Shown here in pieces: positions 9,130 to 18,498 of a DNA stretch of 64,000 nt. The DNA comes from Gemmatimonadota bacterium. Lineage in GTDB: Bacteria; Gemmatimonadota; Gemmatimonadetes; Longimicrobiales; Longimicrobiaceae. Numbering within the stretch: the stretch's first letter is position 1; each line of letters starts with the position of its first letter. Made by a program: the position numbers and the translations under genes. The stretch covers positions 1 through 64,000 of the forward strand of contig JAIRKD010000063.1 of assembly GCA_031260285.1 (NCBI GenBank), read 5' to 3'. The notes beneath the pieces were generated by a model that had not been told where the DNA came from, did no database searches, and saw only the letters and a program-made list of their open reading frames with translations.

Positions 9130-10563
9130 TCATGCCTGCCCGGCCACCCCGTGCGCACTGTCCGCCAGCCTTGCGACACGCCGGCCTTCCTCAACATCCA
9201 CCGTCCAGAGGATCATGGCGCCCGCGATGAAGAAGAGGATCAGTGAGAGGATCGAAAGCCGGCTCGACCCTGTAAGCGCAATCGCGACGCTGAAGGTGAG
9301 AGGACCGAGGATCCCAGCAAACTTCTCGAACACCGCAAAGAAGCCAAAGAACTCGCCGGACTTGTGAAGCGGAATCATGCTGGCGAAAAGCGACCGGCTG
9401 AGCGCCTGGGTTCCTCCCTGCACGATACCCACCAGCCCCGCGAGGATGAGGAAGTGGGTGCCGGTGGTCATGTAGTACCCGAGGATCGTGATTCCCCCGT
9501 AGACAATCAGGCCGGCAAGGATCGCCGGTTTGGGTCCGATCCAGCCCGCGACGGATCCGAACAGGAAGGAGAACGGAATTCCCACAAACTGAACAATCAG
9601 AATCGCGAGGATCATGGTGTTCTGATCAATCCCGATCTCCGTTCCATACACCGTCGCGATTCTGATGATTGTGCCGATCCCATCGTTGTAGATCAGGAAA
9701 GCGACCAGCATGACCAGTGCCTGCCGGTACTCCTTCAGCTCCCGGAAGGTCTCACGCAGCTGCTGGAAGGCGGCTCTGACCGGACGTTTCCTGTCCCTCT
9801 CACCTGCCCCGATGGTCCGGGGCGGCTCAGGGACCCGGCGGAAGAGCGGAATGGAGAAGACCAGCCACCATACGGCGACAGAGAGGAATGCGAGGCGCGC
9901 AGGAAGCGTTGCCTGCTCAGGAGTGATGTCAGGGCCGGAGGGAAGCCCGAACGCCCCTGGGACAGTGATCCAGGCCAGGTTGAGCGCCAGCAGGATTCCC
10001 CCGCCCAGGTAGCCCAGCGCGTACCCTGAGGTGGAGACCCGGTCCACCTCATCCGGCCGCGCTACATGCGGCAGCAGCGAGTCGTAGAAGACAAAGCTGC
10101 CCGTGACCCCGACATTGGCGAGAATAAAAAGCACCGAGGCGAGAGCAACATCTCCCCGCTGGATAAGCGTCATCCCCGCCACGCTGGCCACACCCAGCGC
10201 CATGAACCAGCCGAGCAGACGTTTCCGGCCCGCCGTGAAGTCCGCAACCGCGCCGAGGACAGGCGCGGCCACCGCAACAATCAGCAGACCGATCGTGGTG
10301 ATGATCGAGAAGAGGAAAGTTGCGTCTCTCTCCGCCAGATCCGCGGCGGCCACACTCGCGAAGTAGATCGGGAAAACCGCGGCGACAATAGTGGTGATCA
10401 CCGCCGAATTCGCCCAGTCGTACATCGCCCACGCCCGCAGTTCGGGCCGGTTCAGCCCCAGGCGCTCAAGAATGGACACGGATCGGGATCCGCGGGATGT
10501 TCTGTTCATCAGATGCCGGTCGTTTATCGCCGGTTGCGGCGTCAGGAGCTGCGGATCGTCCAT
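9130..10563 (-). CDS. MFS permease of the UMF1 / Atg22-like family
   Basis: 477 residues with about 12 hydrophobic membrane segments. The N-terminal signature WAMYDWANSA before the first segment, and the GGGILLALN and GGTQALSRSLFA loops, are typical of UMF1 (unknown major facilitator 1) permeases related to yeast Atg22 vacuolar amino-acid exporters. The transport substrate is unknown. A shorter start at 10509 (MNRTSRGS) is equally possible because neither site has a convincing SD. It is a single-gene unit, facing away from the membrane-protein gene at 10714. Confidence 0.85.
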   Translation of the reverse strand: MDDPQLLTPQPAINDRHLMNRTSRGSRSVSILERLGLNRPELRAWAMYDWANSAVITTIVAAVFPIYFASVAAADLAERDATFLFSIITTIGLLIVAVAAPVLGAVADFTAGRKRLLGWFMALGVASVAGMTLIQRGDVALASVLFILANVGVTGSFVFYDSLLPHVARPDEVDRVSTSGYALGYLGGGILLALNLAWITVPGAFGLPSGPDITPEQATLPARLAFLSVAVWWLVFSIPLFRRVPEPPRTIGAGERDRKRPVRAAFQQLRETFRELKEYRQALVMLVAFLIYNDGIGTIIRIATVYGTEIGIDQNTMILAILIVQFVGIPFSFLFGSVAGWIGPKPAILAGLIVYGGITILGYYMTTGTHFLILAGLVGIVQGGTQALSRSLFASMIPLHKSGEFFGFFAVFEKFAGILGPLTFSVAIALTGSSRLSILSLILFFIAGAMILWTVDVEEGRRVARLADSAHGVAGQA

Positions 10564-10713
10564 CAGCCGATAATGTTAGCCATCGTCTTCGCTGGACGCG
10601 ACCCGAACCGGGTCACCGGACCGGGAACGGATTGATGACGGCTGCCGGTTGCGCCACCCACCCGCCCGGTATATGGTCAGTCCGGCCAACGGCCTTACCC
10701 CCAACCCTGACTG

Positions 10714-11136
10714 ATGGCTCTCATGCGGATGCTTTTCTTCACCCACTCGGGTCTGCGTTACCTCATTCTGCTTATCGGCCTGATTTCCATGGTCTATTCT
10801 GCCTGGGCACTGGCCACAAAGCAGAAGAACGACCGGCCGGGGCGGGTACTCGGTTCCATCTTTGTCGGGCTGGTGGACCTGCAGCTGCTTTTCGGGATTC
10901 TGATGGTTGCGCTCGGGAACTACTACCCTGCGCTGATCGGGCATATGGTGATGATGCTCGGCGCGGCAGTGGTGGCTCACGGAGCCATGATGATGGCGAA
11001 GACCACGGAACCGGTGGAAAAGCGGGCCGGGCTTCGTCTGGCCGGAGTTCTCATCGCGCTGATCCTCATCGCGGGCGGGGTCATGGCGATCGGACGTTCT
11101 CTCTTCAGCACGGGCGTGCCGTCCATTACCAGCTGA
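10714..11136 (+). CDS. Four-helix membrane protein, cytochrome-b-like
   Basis: 140 residues with four predicted transmembrane helices (about 12-35, 48-68, 75-97, 108-128). The motif THSGLRYL at the start of helix 1, and His in helix 3 (GHMVMM and AHGAMMM), resemble the small family often annotated as cytochrome b in Bacteroidetes-type genomes. Those histidines could ligate haem, but this is not shown. ATG at 10726 is an alternative start. It has no operon partner: the neighbours on both sides are on the other strand. Confidence 0.65.
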   Translation: MALMRMLFFTHSGLRYLILLIGLISMVYSAWALATKQKNDRPGRVLGSIFVGLVDLQLLFGILMVALGNYYPALIGHMVMMLGAAVVAHGAMMMAKTTEPVEKRAGLRLAGVLIALILIAGGVMAIGRSLFSTGVPSITS

Positions 11137-11240
11137 TCATTCCGCCTCTGAAGTCGGGGGATGAGACGGATCTCTTCCCTCGACATGTAACAGCCGGCAG
11201 GTGACAGGAGTCCACAGGACGCATCGCCGCGGAGGGCCGC

Positions 11241-11621
11241 TCAGTTCCGGAAGTTCGCCCGGATCCTGGGCCGGGTGAGGTACCAGGCGAGGATGATTTC
11301 TCCGATGATCTCCGTCACCGCCGGGCCCGCGGCTTCCGGGGTGAAGAGGAGACGGGCAAGCGAGGAGAGGAAGAGAAGCCCGGTCACCACGAGGAGCGCA
11401 ATCCAGGCCCAGCGAGCCCGGAAGATCAGGTGCCAGGCCAGGTACAGTACAGCCGGTCCGATAATCACCCCGACCACCCCCGCACCCAGCCATCGCGCGC
11501 CGCCGGTAATCGTGACGTACGCGCCCGCGATCAACGACATCATCCCCACGATTCCGAGCGCGGCGGTCAGCAGCAGCACCCCGAGAGGCGTACGATGCGC
11601 ACTTGTCGCAAGGTCGGGCAA
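11241..11621 (-). CDS. Small integral membrane protein
   Basis: 126 residues with four hydrophobic segments (about 11-34, 41-66, 70-90, 98-115) and a basic C-terminus (RPRIRANFRN). No domain family is recognised. It converges with the 10714-11136 gene, leaving 104 bases between the stops. The hydrophobic pattern and GC-rich codon use like its neighbours make it probably real. Confidence 0.6.
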   Translation of the reverse strand: MPDLATSAHRTPLGVLLLTAALGIVGMMSLIAGAYVTITGGARWLGAGVVGVIIGPAVLYLAWHLIFRARWAWIALLVVTGLLFLSSLARLLFTPEAAGPAVTEIIGEIILAWYLTRPRIRANFRN

Positions 11622-11948
11622 AGGCAGTATCGCTCCTCACTCCGGCGGTTCGATCTGAATGAAGGAAACCCGCAGGTTCCCTCCGGAGTTCTATCTTCGA
11701 AAGTCATTCCGGATGGCGCGTTCCGGTTGTACACTCCGGGCACAGCCCGGAAGCCCTGCATCCATCACCGGCCCGATCCAACTGCAGGAGTGTGACTTGC
11801 ACTCTGGATCACATCAGACGCCCGACTCTCAGGTATTTTTCTTGCTGCGCGCCCTCTGCATCCGTTCGGGCGGGCGCGCGGGCGCTGTTGATCATTCGTA
11901 CAGGGGCTTCGGAAGAACTTCATTCCGCCGGCCGGGTCTGATGTTCCG
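11622..11948. other. 327-base intergenic region, divergent promoters expected
   Basis: This gap separates the minus-strand membrane gene from the plus-strand M20 peptidase gene, so it should hold two divergent promoters. Short open frames exist on both strands, but none has a sensible composition, SD or domain. No clear -35/-10 pair, tRNA or strong hairpin was seen. Confidence 0.5.
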
Positions 11949-13301
11949 ATGAGACGCTGGTTTTCAACTGTCCGCACCGGTCTGTCGCGCGCCCTGAAGG
12001 ATTACAAGGACAGTGCCGGGAGCGCCGCGCCCCCGCGATCGGGTTCACCGGGTGAGGCCATGAAGCTGGAAGAACTGGTTGATACAGCCCTGGTCCGGAA
12101 GGCCCGGGCAGCAATCCACAGCCGCGATGACGAGACCTTCGCGGAGCAGTTGCGTATCGCCACCATCGCGGCGCCTACCGGCGAAGAACGCGCCCGGGCG
12201 GCGTATATCGCCCGACGGTTTGTTTCGATGGGGCTGGTCAACACAACCATCGACCGGGTCGGGAATGTACTCGGCACACTTCCCGGGTGGGGCTGCGAAC
12301 CGGGGGCGGATCATTCACCCGTGGTTGTCTCCGCGCATCTGGATACCATCTTCCCCGTGGGGACCCCGATCAACCTCCGCCGGGAGGAAAACCGCGTTTA
12401 TGCCCCTGGAATCACCGATAACTCCCGGGGTGTGGCAGCCCTTCTCCGGGTCGCGGAAACGCTGATCGAGACGGACTGCCGCCTCCGTCACCCGCTTGTC
12501 TTTGTGGCCACCGTGGGAGAAGAGGGACTGGGTGATCTGCGCGGAGTGAAATATCTCTTCCGGAGGGGCTCCGGTTTTGAAGAGACCGCCGCATTCATCG
12601 CGATTGACGGGGCGGGCTCAACCCGGATCATTCACAGCGCAATCGGCGCGCGCAGACTGCGCTTTACGATTGTCGGATCAGGGGGCCATTCATGGGGTGA
12701 TCGCGGAATGGCGAGTCCCTCCATCGCGATGGGAGCCGCCATCGCGCGTCTCGTGGAACTCGCTCCGGACCGGGGTTCAGCGGTGAATGCGGGAAGGCTG
12801 GGCGGCGGAACAAGTGTAAACGCGATCCCATCGGACTGCTGGTGCGAGGTGGACCTTCGCGCCCGCAACGGCGGTCGTCTGGAGGTACTTGAGAGGCAGA
12901 CCCGGGAGCTCTTTGAAGAAGCCACCCGGGAAGAAACCCGCCGAAGCGGTTGGGGAGTTCCGCTTGAATGCCGGGTTGAGCGGATCGGAGACCGGCCCTG
13001 CGGCGAGACCCCCGCCGGCAACCCGCTTGTCTGCGCGGCGGTCGCGGCTACCCGTTTTCTGGGTGAAACGCCCGACCTGGGTGCTTCCTCCACCGACGCC
13101 AATGTACCGATCTCGCTCGGAATCCCCGCGATCGCCATCGGCGCGGGTGGTTATGGCGGCGGGGTTCACACCCACAGTGAATGGTACGACAACACCAACG
13201 GCGCCCGCGGCATTGAACGAGCTCTGCTCATCACTCTCGCCGCCGCGGGGCTGCGACCGGTTGATCAGCTCTCCGTCGCCCGTGCGTCCACCACGGAGTA
13301 A
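11949..13301 (+). CDS. M20 family zinc peptidase (PepT/DapE-like)
   Basis: 450 residues. The di-zinc site is visible: His in VVSAHLDTIF, bridging Asp in APGITDNSRG, catalytic Glu pair in VGEEGLGD, Asp in FIAIDGAG, and the final His in GVHTHSEWYD. An M20 dimerisation domain is inserted in the middle (about 225-335). The substrate (peptide or acylated amino acid) is not evident. ATG at 12060 (MKLEELVD) starts at the conserved fold and is preceded by GGTGAGG, so it may be the true start. The 3' end overlaps the convergent nucleotidyltransferase by 37 bp. Confidence 0.88.
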   Translation: MRRWFSTVRTGLSRALKDYKDSAGSAAPPRSGSPGEAMKLEELVDTALVRKARAAIHSRDDETFAEQLRIATIAAPTGEERARAAYIARRFVSMGLVNTTIDRVGNVLGTLPGWGCEPGADHSPVVVSAHLDTIFPVGTPINLRREENRVYAPGITDNSRGVAALLRVAETLIETDCRLRHPLVFVATVGEEGLGDLRGVKYLFRRGSGFEETAAFIAIDGAGSTRIIHSAIGARRLRFTIVGSGGHSWGDRGMASPSIAMGAAIARLVELAPDRGSAVNAGRLGGGTSVNAIPSDCWCEVDLRARNGGRLEVLERQTRELFEEATREETRRSGWGVPLECRVERIGDRPCGETPAGNPLVCAAVAATRFLGETPDLGASSTDANVPISLGIPAIAIGAGGYGGGVHTHSEWYDNTNGARGIERALLITLAAAGLRPVDQLSVARASTTE

Positions 13302-14269
13302 TCGCCGAGGTCCACCTTTCCCTTCACACCCTGCGCAACAACCGAGTTACCGACCAGCGAATCGTGAAGCTCCGACTTCTCGATGCGCGACCCGTTTCCG
13401 ACGATGGTGTCACGCAGCCGGGAGCCCGCAACCACACTTCCCGCCCCGATGGTCACGTTCGGACCGATCTCGGAGTCCGTAAGCTCCACCCCATCCGCGA
13501 TATGCACCGGGTCATGAATCACCACTCCGGACTTTTCCGGGGGGCGCCGGCCACGCGTGGTCCCCAGCACATGTGCGTTGGTCTCCAGAAGTGTTTCGGG
13601 CTTGCCGGCATCATACCACCCCGCTACCTCAACCGTCCGGAGCTTTGCACCGTGATCCACCATGTACTGGAAAGCGTCGGTGAGGAAGTACTCTTCACCC
13701 GCCTTCAGCTCCCGGTCCATCGTCGCCGCGATTCCCTCGAAGAGAAGCTTCCAGTCCCGGATGTAATAAAGACCGATATTTGCCAGCTTCGAGATCGGCT
13801 CCTTCGGCTTTTCGATGATTCTGAGCATGTTGCCCTCATCGTCGGTGACAATCACGCCGAAGCGCTGATAGTCCTCCACTTCCTTCACCCAGATCACCCC
13901 GGCGACGTCTTCCGGGAGGTCTTTCACGATGGAGAGATCGGCGTCAAAAAGCGTATCAACAAAGATGATGAGCAGTTCCTCGCTCACCCAGGGCTCGGAG
14001 AGGGAGATCGCCCCCGCCGTCCCGTTCTGTACCGGCTGGGGAACGTAGACCCCTTCGAAGTCCGGGTACTCCTCGCGTACAAACTTCTCAACCTGCTCCT
14101 TCAGGTGCCCCGTGACAAACACTCCTTCATGAACCCCGAGCTCCCGGAGGTCATCAAGGATGTAGCCGAGTACGGGCTTGTCTCCCACCCGCAGCAGGGG
14201 CTTCGGAGTGACCAGCGTATGGGGTCGAAGACGGGTTCCCTTCCCCGCCACGGGCATGACGACTTTCAA
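13265..14269 (-). CDS. Sugar-phosphate nucleotidyltransferase with beta-helix tail
   Basis: 334 residues. The N-terminal Rossmann-like domain carries the pyrophosphorylase signature AGKGTRLRPHT near residues 8-18, TPKPLLRVGDKP, and an Asp (IIFVDTLFD) for metal binding. From about 240 there are hexapeptide-like turns of a left-handed beta-helix (IGPNVTIGAGSVVAGS, LVGNSVVAQG). This is the layout of glucose-1-phosphate thymidylyl/uridylyltransferase-like enzymes that make NDP-sugars. The exact sugar and nucleotide cannot be assigned. It reads convergently into the M20 gene and is divergent from lon. Confidence 0.88.
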   Translation of the reverse strand: MKVVMPVAGKGTRLRPHTLVTPKPLLRVGDKPVLGYILDDLRELGVHEGVFVTGHLKEQVEKFVREEYPDFEGVYVPQPVQNGTAGAISLSEPWVSEELLIIFVDTLFDADLSIVKDLPEDVAGVIWVKEVEDYQRFGVIVTDDEGNMLRIIEKPKEPISKLANIGLYYIRDWKLLFEGIAATMDRELKAGEEYFLTDAFQYMVDHGAKLRTVEVAGWYDAGKPETLLETNAHVLGTTRGRRPPEKSGVVIHDPVHIADGVELTDSEIGPNVTIGAGSVVAGSRLRDTIVGNGSRIEKSELHDSLVGNSVVAQGVKGKVDLGDYSVVDARATES

Positions 14270-14513
14270 GCGCTCACCCCTTGATTCAGTTCGTGGAGGA
14301 TCTGTCCGCGCGGACTTCCGGACCGCATACCTGTAAACTAGCAGCGCCTCTGAAGCCTGTCGACAAAGGCCTGTGTGTCGATGTAGTCACGGAAGGGCGA
14401 CATCCGGAGAACCGCGCGCGGATTACATCTTGCGTTCGAAGCGCGTCCCTGACCTCCCGCACGGAGGTACCCGGAACCACCGCGCCGGATCACGCGGAGA
14501 CACGGTCGAGCGC

Positions 14514-17093
14514 ATGCCGAAGAGTCATCCAGAAAGCCACGATCCCTCCGAATCGCTCAACGATACGCTGCCGGAACGCATTCCGGTCATGCCCATCAAG
14601 AGCACCGTTCTCTTTCCGACTGGCGCAACCGGTCTGCAGATCGGCTTTACGCCGAATATCGAGCTGCTGACGCGCTACTCTGCCCGCAACCTTGTTGTCG
14701 GTCTCGTCTATTCCAGCGATGACGAGATGCCGATTGATCCTGAGTCTCTGGAGAAGATCGGGGTTGCCGCGCGGGTGCTCAACCGGCTGAACCTGCCGGG
14801 GGGAATGATCCAGACCACCGTACAGGGGCTGATCCGGATCCGGCTGGAGGAGGTCCGGCTGGAGGACGGGGTCTATACCGCCTACCCCCGGTTTGTTGAG
14901 GAGACAGCGGCGGACAACGCTGAGGCGGAGGCGCTGGTGGAACGGATCCTCACCACGCTTGGCGGAATGGGTGCGATGGTACCCCGGCTCAGCGAGGTGC
15001 CGAAGATTCTGCGGGGGAATCTGGGGGATCCGGGCCGGTTTGCGGACCTTGTTGCGTCTCTCGCGCATCTGAACGTGGAGGAGCGCGATGGTGTGCTTCA
15101 GCGTCTGGATGTGCTTGACCGGCTGAAGTACGTCGATTCGGTTCTGGAGGCGGAATGGTCCCGTCTCCAGGAAAGGGAAACCGGGGAGGCCAGCCCTTCC
15201 GGGGCGGCAATGGAGACACGTGACACCCCGGACGCTCCGACAGCTGACCGGGTCCGCAACCTCCGCCGGAGGATCGCCACCCTCCAGGCTGAACTCGGCG
15301 AGGTTGACCCCGGTGAACGCCAGGCTCTCGAACTCCTTCGCCGGATCGATCGCTCAAAGCTCCCCGGCCGGGTTGCGTCCGTTGCGCGGCAGGAGGCCGA
15401 GCGGCTCCGCATGGTTCCTCCGGCCTCTCCGGAGGCCGCGGAGATCCGCCATTACGTTGACACCCTTCTGGAACTGCCCTGGCTCGCCCGCGGTGACTAC
15501 CGGGAGATCGACCTCGATCAGGTGCGGGAAAAGCTGAACGAAGGTCATGTCGGGCTCGAAGAGGTGAAGCGCAAAATCCTCGAATTCCTCTCCGTGACCA
15601 AGCTTCGGGAGAATGTTCTGGGACCCATCCTCTGTATCTCCGGCCCCCCCGATGTAGGCAAATCGTCGCTGGTTACGGACGTCGCGGAGGGGCTTGGCCG
15701 GCCGCTTGTCCGTCTCCAGCTGGGTGGGCGCGGAGAGGCGGCGCTGATGGGCAGCCGGCGGGGCCGGGCGGGTGCTCACGCCGGGAAGATTCTCAACGCC
15801 ATCCGCGATACCGGGGTACGTGACCCGGTATTCCTTCTGGAGGAGATTGATCTCATCGGGATCGGGAATGTGGAAGGAGATCCGGTGGAGGCACTTGAGG
15901 AGCTCCTCAACCCCGAACACCGATCGGAGTTTGTGGACCACTACGTTGACCTTCCCTTTGACCTGACCGATACCATCTTCATCGCCACCGCAAATGACTT
16001 CTTCCGCGTCCCCCGTTCCCTCCGGGAGCTGCTGATCGAGATCCGGATCGCCGGGTACACCCCTGAGGAAAAGGTCTCGATCGCCCGCGAACACATCCTC
16101 CCCGAGATGATCCGTGCCAACGGGCTCCGGGCGGAGGAGATTGTGGTCACAGACCCGACTCTCAGCTTCCTCACCCGGGGATATGCCCGCGATTCCGGCC
16201 TCGGCAGCCTCCGGCGCGCAATCGGCGCGGTTCTGCGCTACATCGCCTACGGGAAGGCGCACGACCAGCAGAGCCACTGGGAAGTGACTCCGGCACTTGT
16301 TGAGGAGATCCTCGGCTCGCCCCGCTATCCGAGCACGGAAGCAGAGAACCGCCCCGAGGTCGGGGTGGTCACGGGTCTCGCCTGGACGGCTTCCGGGGGT
16401 GAACTGATGTTCATCGAGGCGCTGAAGATGCCCGGGAAGGGGCGTCTGATCATCACGGGAATGCTCGGCGATGTGATGAAGGAGTCGGTCAACGCGGCCT
16501 ATTCGTATGTACGCTCGCGGGCGGAGCTGCTGGGAATTCCCCGGGAGGTGTTCCCCACGCACGATCTGCACATCCACTTCCCAGTCGGCGCGACTCCGAA
16601 GGATGGCCCTTCCGCCGGGGCCGCCGTTACACTCGCGATGGCGTCCTCCCTCTCGGACCGGTGCGTCCGGCACGACATTGCGCTCACCGGCGAGGTGACC
16701 CTCCGGGGGAAGATTCTGGAGATCGGCGGGGTGAAGGAGAAGATCCTCGCCGCATACCGGGCCGGCATCCGCGAGGTGATTCTGCCGGTGGGCAACGAAC
16801 GCGATCTTCGTGATGTGCCGATGGATGTCCGGGAGGGGATGGTCTTCCATCTGGTGAACCATATCGACCAGGTCTTCCGGATCGCGCTGGTCGGGAAGGA
16901 AGGGACTCCGGGCGCCGGGATCTCCCGTCCGGAGGTGACCAAAGAACAACGGGGAATGGCTGCCACATCAAGGGACTCCGCGGATGCCCCCCGACGCGTT
17001 GTCAGGACAACCCGACCGGCGCCCGAACCGACGGGAGCGGAGCATACGGTCCGGCGGAGGAGGAAAGGAGCAGATCCGGATCACATCAGCTGA
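14514..17093 (+). CDS. lon: Lon-family protease with degenerate AAA+ module
   Basis: 859 residues from the ATG at 14514. It has an N-terminal LON substrate domain (about 20-215), a coiled helical region, an AAA+ module (about 345-590) and the Lon Ser-Lys protease domain (about 620-805) with S700 (PKDGPSAG) and K743 (GGVKEK) intact. In the ATPase the Walker A (GPPDVGKS, 377-384) survives. Walker B is EE (443-444) instead of DE. The Arg-finger position (E. coli R484) is L506, sensor-2 Arg (R542) is G564, and the pore-loop aromatic (Y398) is R418. An Arg-rich, probably disordered tail follows residue 805. It may be a Lon paralogue with altered ATP coupling. Confidence 0.93.
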   Translation: MPKSHPESHDPSESLNDTLPERIPVMPIKSTVLFPTGATGLQIGFTPNIELLTRYSARNLVVGLVYSSDDEMPIDPESLEKIGVAARVLNRLNLPGGMIQTTVQGLIRIRLEEVRLEDGVYTAYPRFVEETAADNAEAEALVERILTTLGGMGAMVPRLSEVPKILRGNLGDPGRFADLVASLAHLNVEERDGVLQRLDVLDRLKYVDSVLEAEWSRLQERETGEASPSGAAMETRDTPDAPTADRVRNLRRRIATLQAELGEVDPGERQALELLRRIDRSKLPGRVASVARQEAERLRMVPPASPEAAEIRHYVDTLLELPWLARGDYREIDLDQVREKLNEGHVGLEEVKRKILEFLSVTKLRENVLGPILCISGPPDVGKSSLVTDVAEGLGRPLVRLQLGGRGEAALMGSRRGRAGAHAGKILNAIRDTGVRDPVFLLEEIDLIGIGNVEGDPVEALEELLNPEHRSEFVDHYVDLPFDLTDTIFIATANDFFRVPRSLRELLIEIRIAGYTPEEKVSIAREHILPEMIRANGLRAEEIVVTDPTLSFLTRGYARDSGLGSLRRAIGAVLRYIAYGKAHDQQSHWEVTPALVEEILGSPRYPSTEAENRPEVGVVTGLAWTASGGELMFIEALKMPGKGRLIITGMLGDVMKESVNAAYSYVRSRAELLGIPREVFPTHDLHIHFPVGATPKDGPSAGAAVTLAMASSLSDRCVRHDIALTGEVTLRGKILEIGGVKEKILAAYRAGIREVILPVGNERDLRDVPMDVREGMVFHLVNHIDQVFRIALVGKEGTPGAGISRPEVTKEQRGMAATSRDSADAPRRVVRTTRPAPEPTGAEHTVRRRRKGADPDHIS

Positions 17094-17152
17094 ACCGGAG
17101 CTGCATCCGCAGGATGCTTTTCCGCTTCGGGGATCGAGCCTATTTTCAGGGT

Positions 17153-18130
17153 ATGTCACTTCTGCCCTGGGGACGCGTGTCCCGTTCCGTGTCCTTCCCG
17201 ACCAGCCTACGGCTCACCCTTCTGGCTGTGATGCTGGCCGCCTGCGGTGGCTCCGGTGAGCAGACGGCTCCCGCCGTCCCGGCCACGGAAGGCGCTGCCG
17301 TAACCATTTTTCAGTTCAGCCGCGACTACATCTTCCTGAGTACCGGTAAGGACAGTCCGATTGTCGCACCGCTTACCATTTCAGCGATGGATGACGGAGA
17401 AAACCTCCAGCGTCACTGGATCGGGTGGGTTGCGCGTGGTGCCCAGTGGGATCGTTTTCTGGACACCTCCCGCCGGACTTCCCGGGCTGGCGGCGTCTGG
17501 GGCGTGCTGCCGGCCAACGAACTGCAGGTGATCGCGGGTGGCCCCTCCGAGGTGGAAAGCTTCCTGTACGAGCAGGCTGGCCGCCGTCTGCGGATGGTGA
17601 TCGGCACCCCGCGCAGCGACTGGAACCAGGGTGGCAACAACCGTTTCCGGATTCTTGATGGAAGTCTGCTGATCGGCGCTGAAAACGCCAGCGGCCTGAT
17701 CTTCGAGGTGCTGCGGGTAGAGCGATCTGAAGCGGATGGATGGCCGGTTTCCCAGGATCATGATGTGGTGTTTCTCACCAGCGGCGCCGACCTCCAGCTT
17801 CTGATGAGTACGGAAACCGGGAGCGGAAACGCGGCGTTCACCTGGATTCACTCGGCGGAAGAGGATCTGGTCCCTCCGGATGGCGTTGTGAGCTGGCTGG
17901 AAGTTCAACCGCTGGAGGAGGCCCGGCGCGATATTCCCATCGCATGGACGCTGACAAATCAGACAGCCGGGCTGAGCGGTGAGGTGCGGGCGATCGGACG
18001 GGATGTGGTGCTTGGCCCTGAACGCGGCGGCCGCCGGGCGGTTGAGATCCGCTATTCTGTGGAAGGATCCATCACCATCAACGGAACAAGCCGGCCGGTG
18101 GCGGGAACGATCCGGCACGCGCAGCAGTAG
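17153..18130 (+). CDS. Secreted lipoprotein of unknown function
   Basis: 325 residues from ATG 17153 (an upstream start at 17114 would give 338). The N-terminus has a basic start, a hydrophobic core and the lipobox LAAC with Cys at residue 31, followed by GGSG, indicating lipidation and export. The mature part is beta-rich with many Trp/Gly turns and shows no recognised domain. It begins 59 bases after lon and is probably read in the same direction, but no functional tie is evident. Confidence 0.75.
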   Translation: MSLLPWGRVSRSVSFPTSLRLTLLAVMLAACGGSGEQTAPAVPATEGAAVTIFQFSRDYIFLSTGKDSPIVAPLTISAMDDGENLQRHWIGWVARGAQWDRFLDTSRRTSRAGGVWGVLPANELQVIAGGPSEVESFLYEQAGRRLRMVIGTPRSDWNQGGNNRFRILDGSLLIGAENASGLIFEVLRVERSEADGWPVSQDHDVVFLTSGADLQLLMSTETGSGNAAFTWIHSAEEDLVPPDGVVSWLEVQPLEEARRDIPIAWTLTNQTAGLSGEVRAIGRDVVLGPERGGRRAVEIRYSVEGSITINGTSRPVAGTIRHAQQ

Positions 18131-18240
18131 CCGCGGAAGGAGCTCAGGAGCAGAGCCTGTACGCAATGCTCTGCAGATCTGTGCACATTGCGTCGTATAT
18201 GTGAACCCCGCACGGAGTCACAGACAACCGCGGCCCCGAT

Positions 18241-18498
18241 CTATTTCTGCCCCGTCGTATCGTCCGGGTCGCCGTACTCAACATCAGCGTATTCCGCCGC
18301 CTGACGCTCCCGCCGTTCCTGGTACCGGGCGATCCATCCCAGTACGACCGCGACCAGCAGAATCCCGATCGCCGCGCCGGTAAACGTGGAATTCCCCGCA
18401 AGCATCCCCGCGAGCCAGACACCCGCGCCGAAGAACCCGAGAGAAGCCCGGGCAAAGAGGTACCGCTGCGGTGCGTTACGGCTTCCGCGTGCCATCAT
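18241..18498 (-). CDS. Small two-helix membrane protein
   Basis: 85 residues. There are two hydrophobic segments (about 17-34 and 40-58), then a charged cytoplasmic-looking tail rich in Arg/Glu/Asp. The start overlaps the enoyl-CoA hydratase stop by 4 bp (18495-18498), so it is the last member of the guaB operon. No family is recognised. Confidence 0.65.
   Translation of the reverse strand: MMARGSRNAPQRYLFARASLGFFGAGVWLAGMLAGNSTFTGAAIGILLVAVVLGWIARYQERRERQAAEYADVEYGDPDDTTGQK

Noticed and set aside
15354-16949. 531-residue open frame on the minus strand
   Set aside because: It lies antisense within lon, whose domains and catalytic residues are unmistakable; the frame is long only because of high GC.
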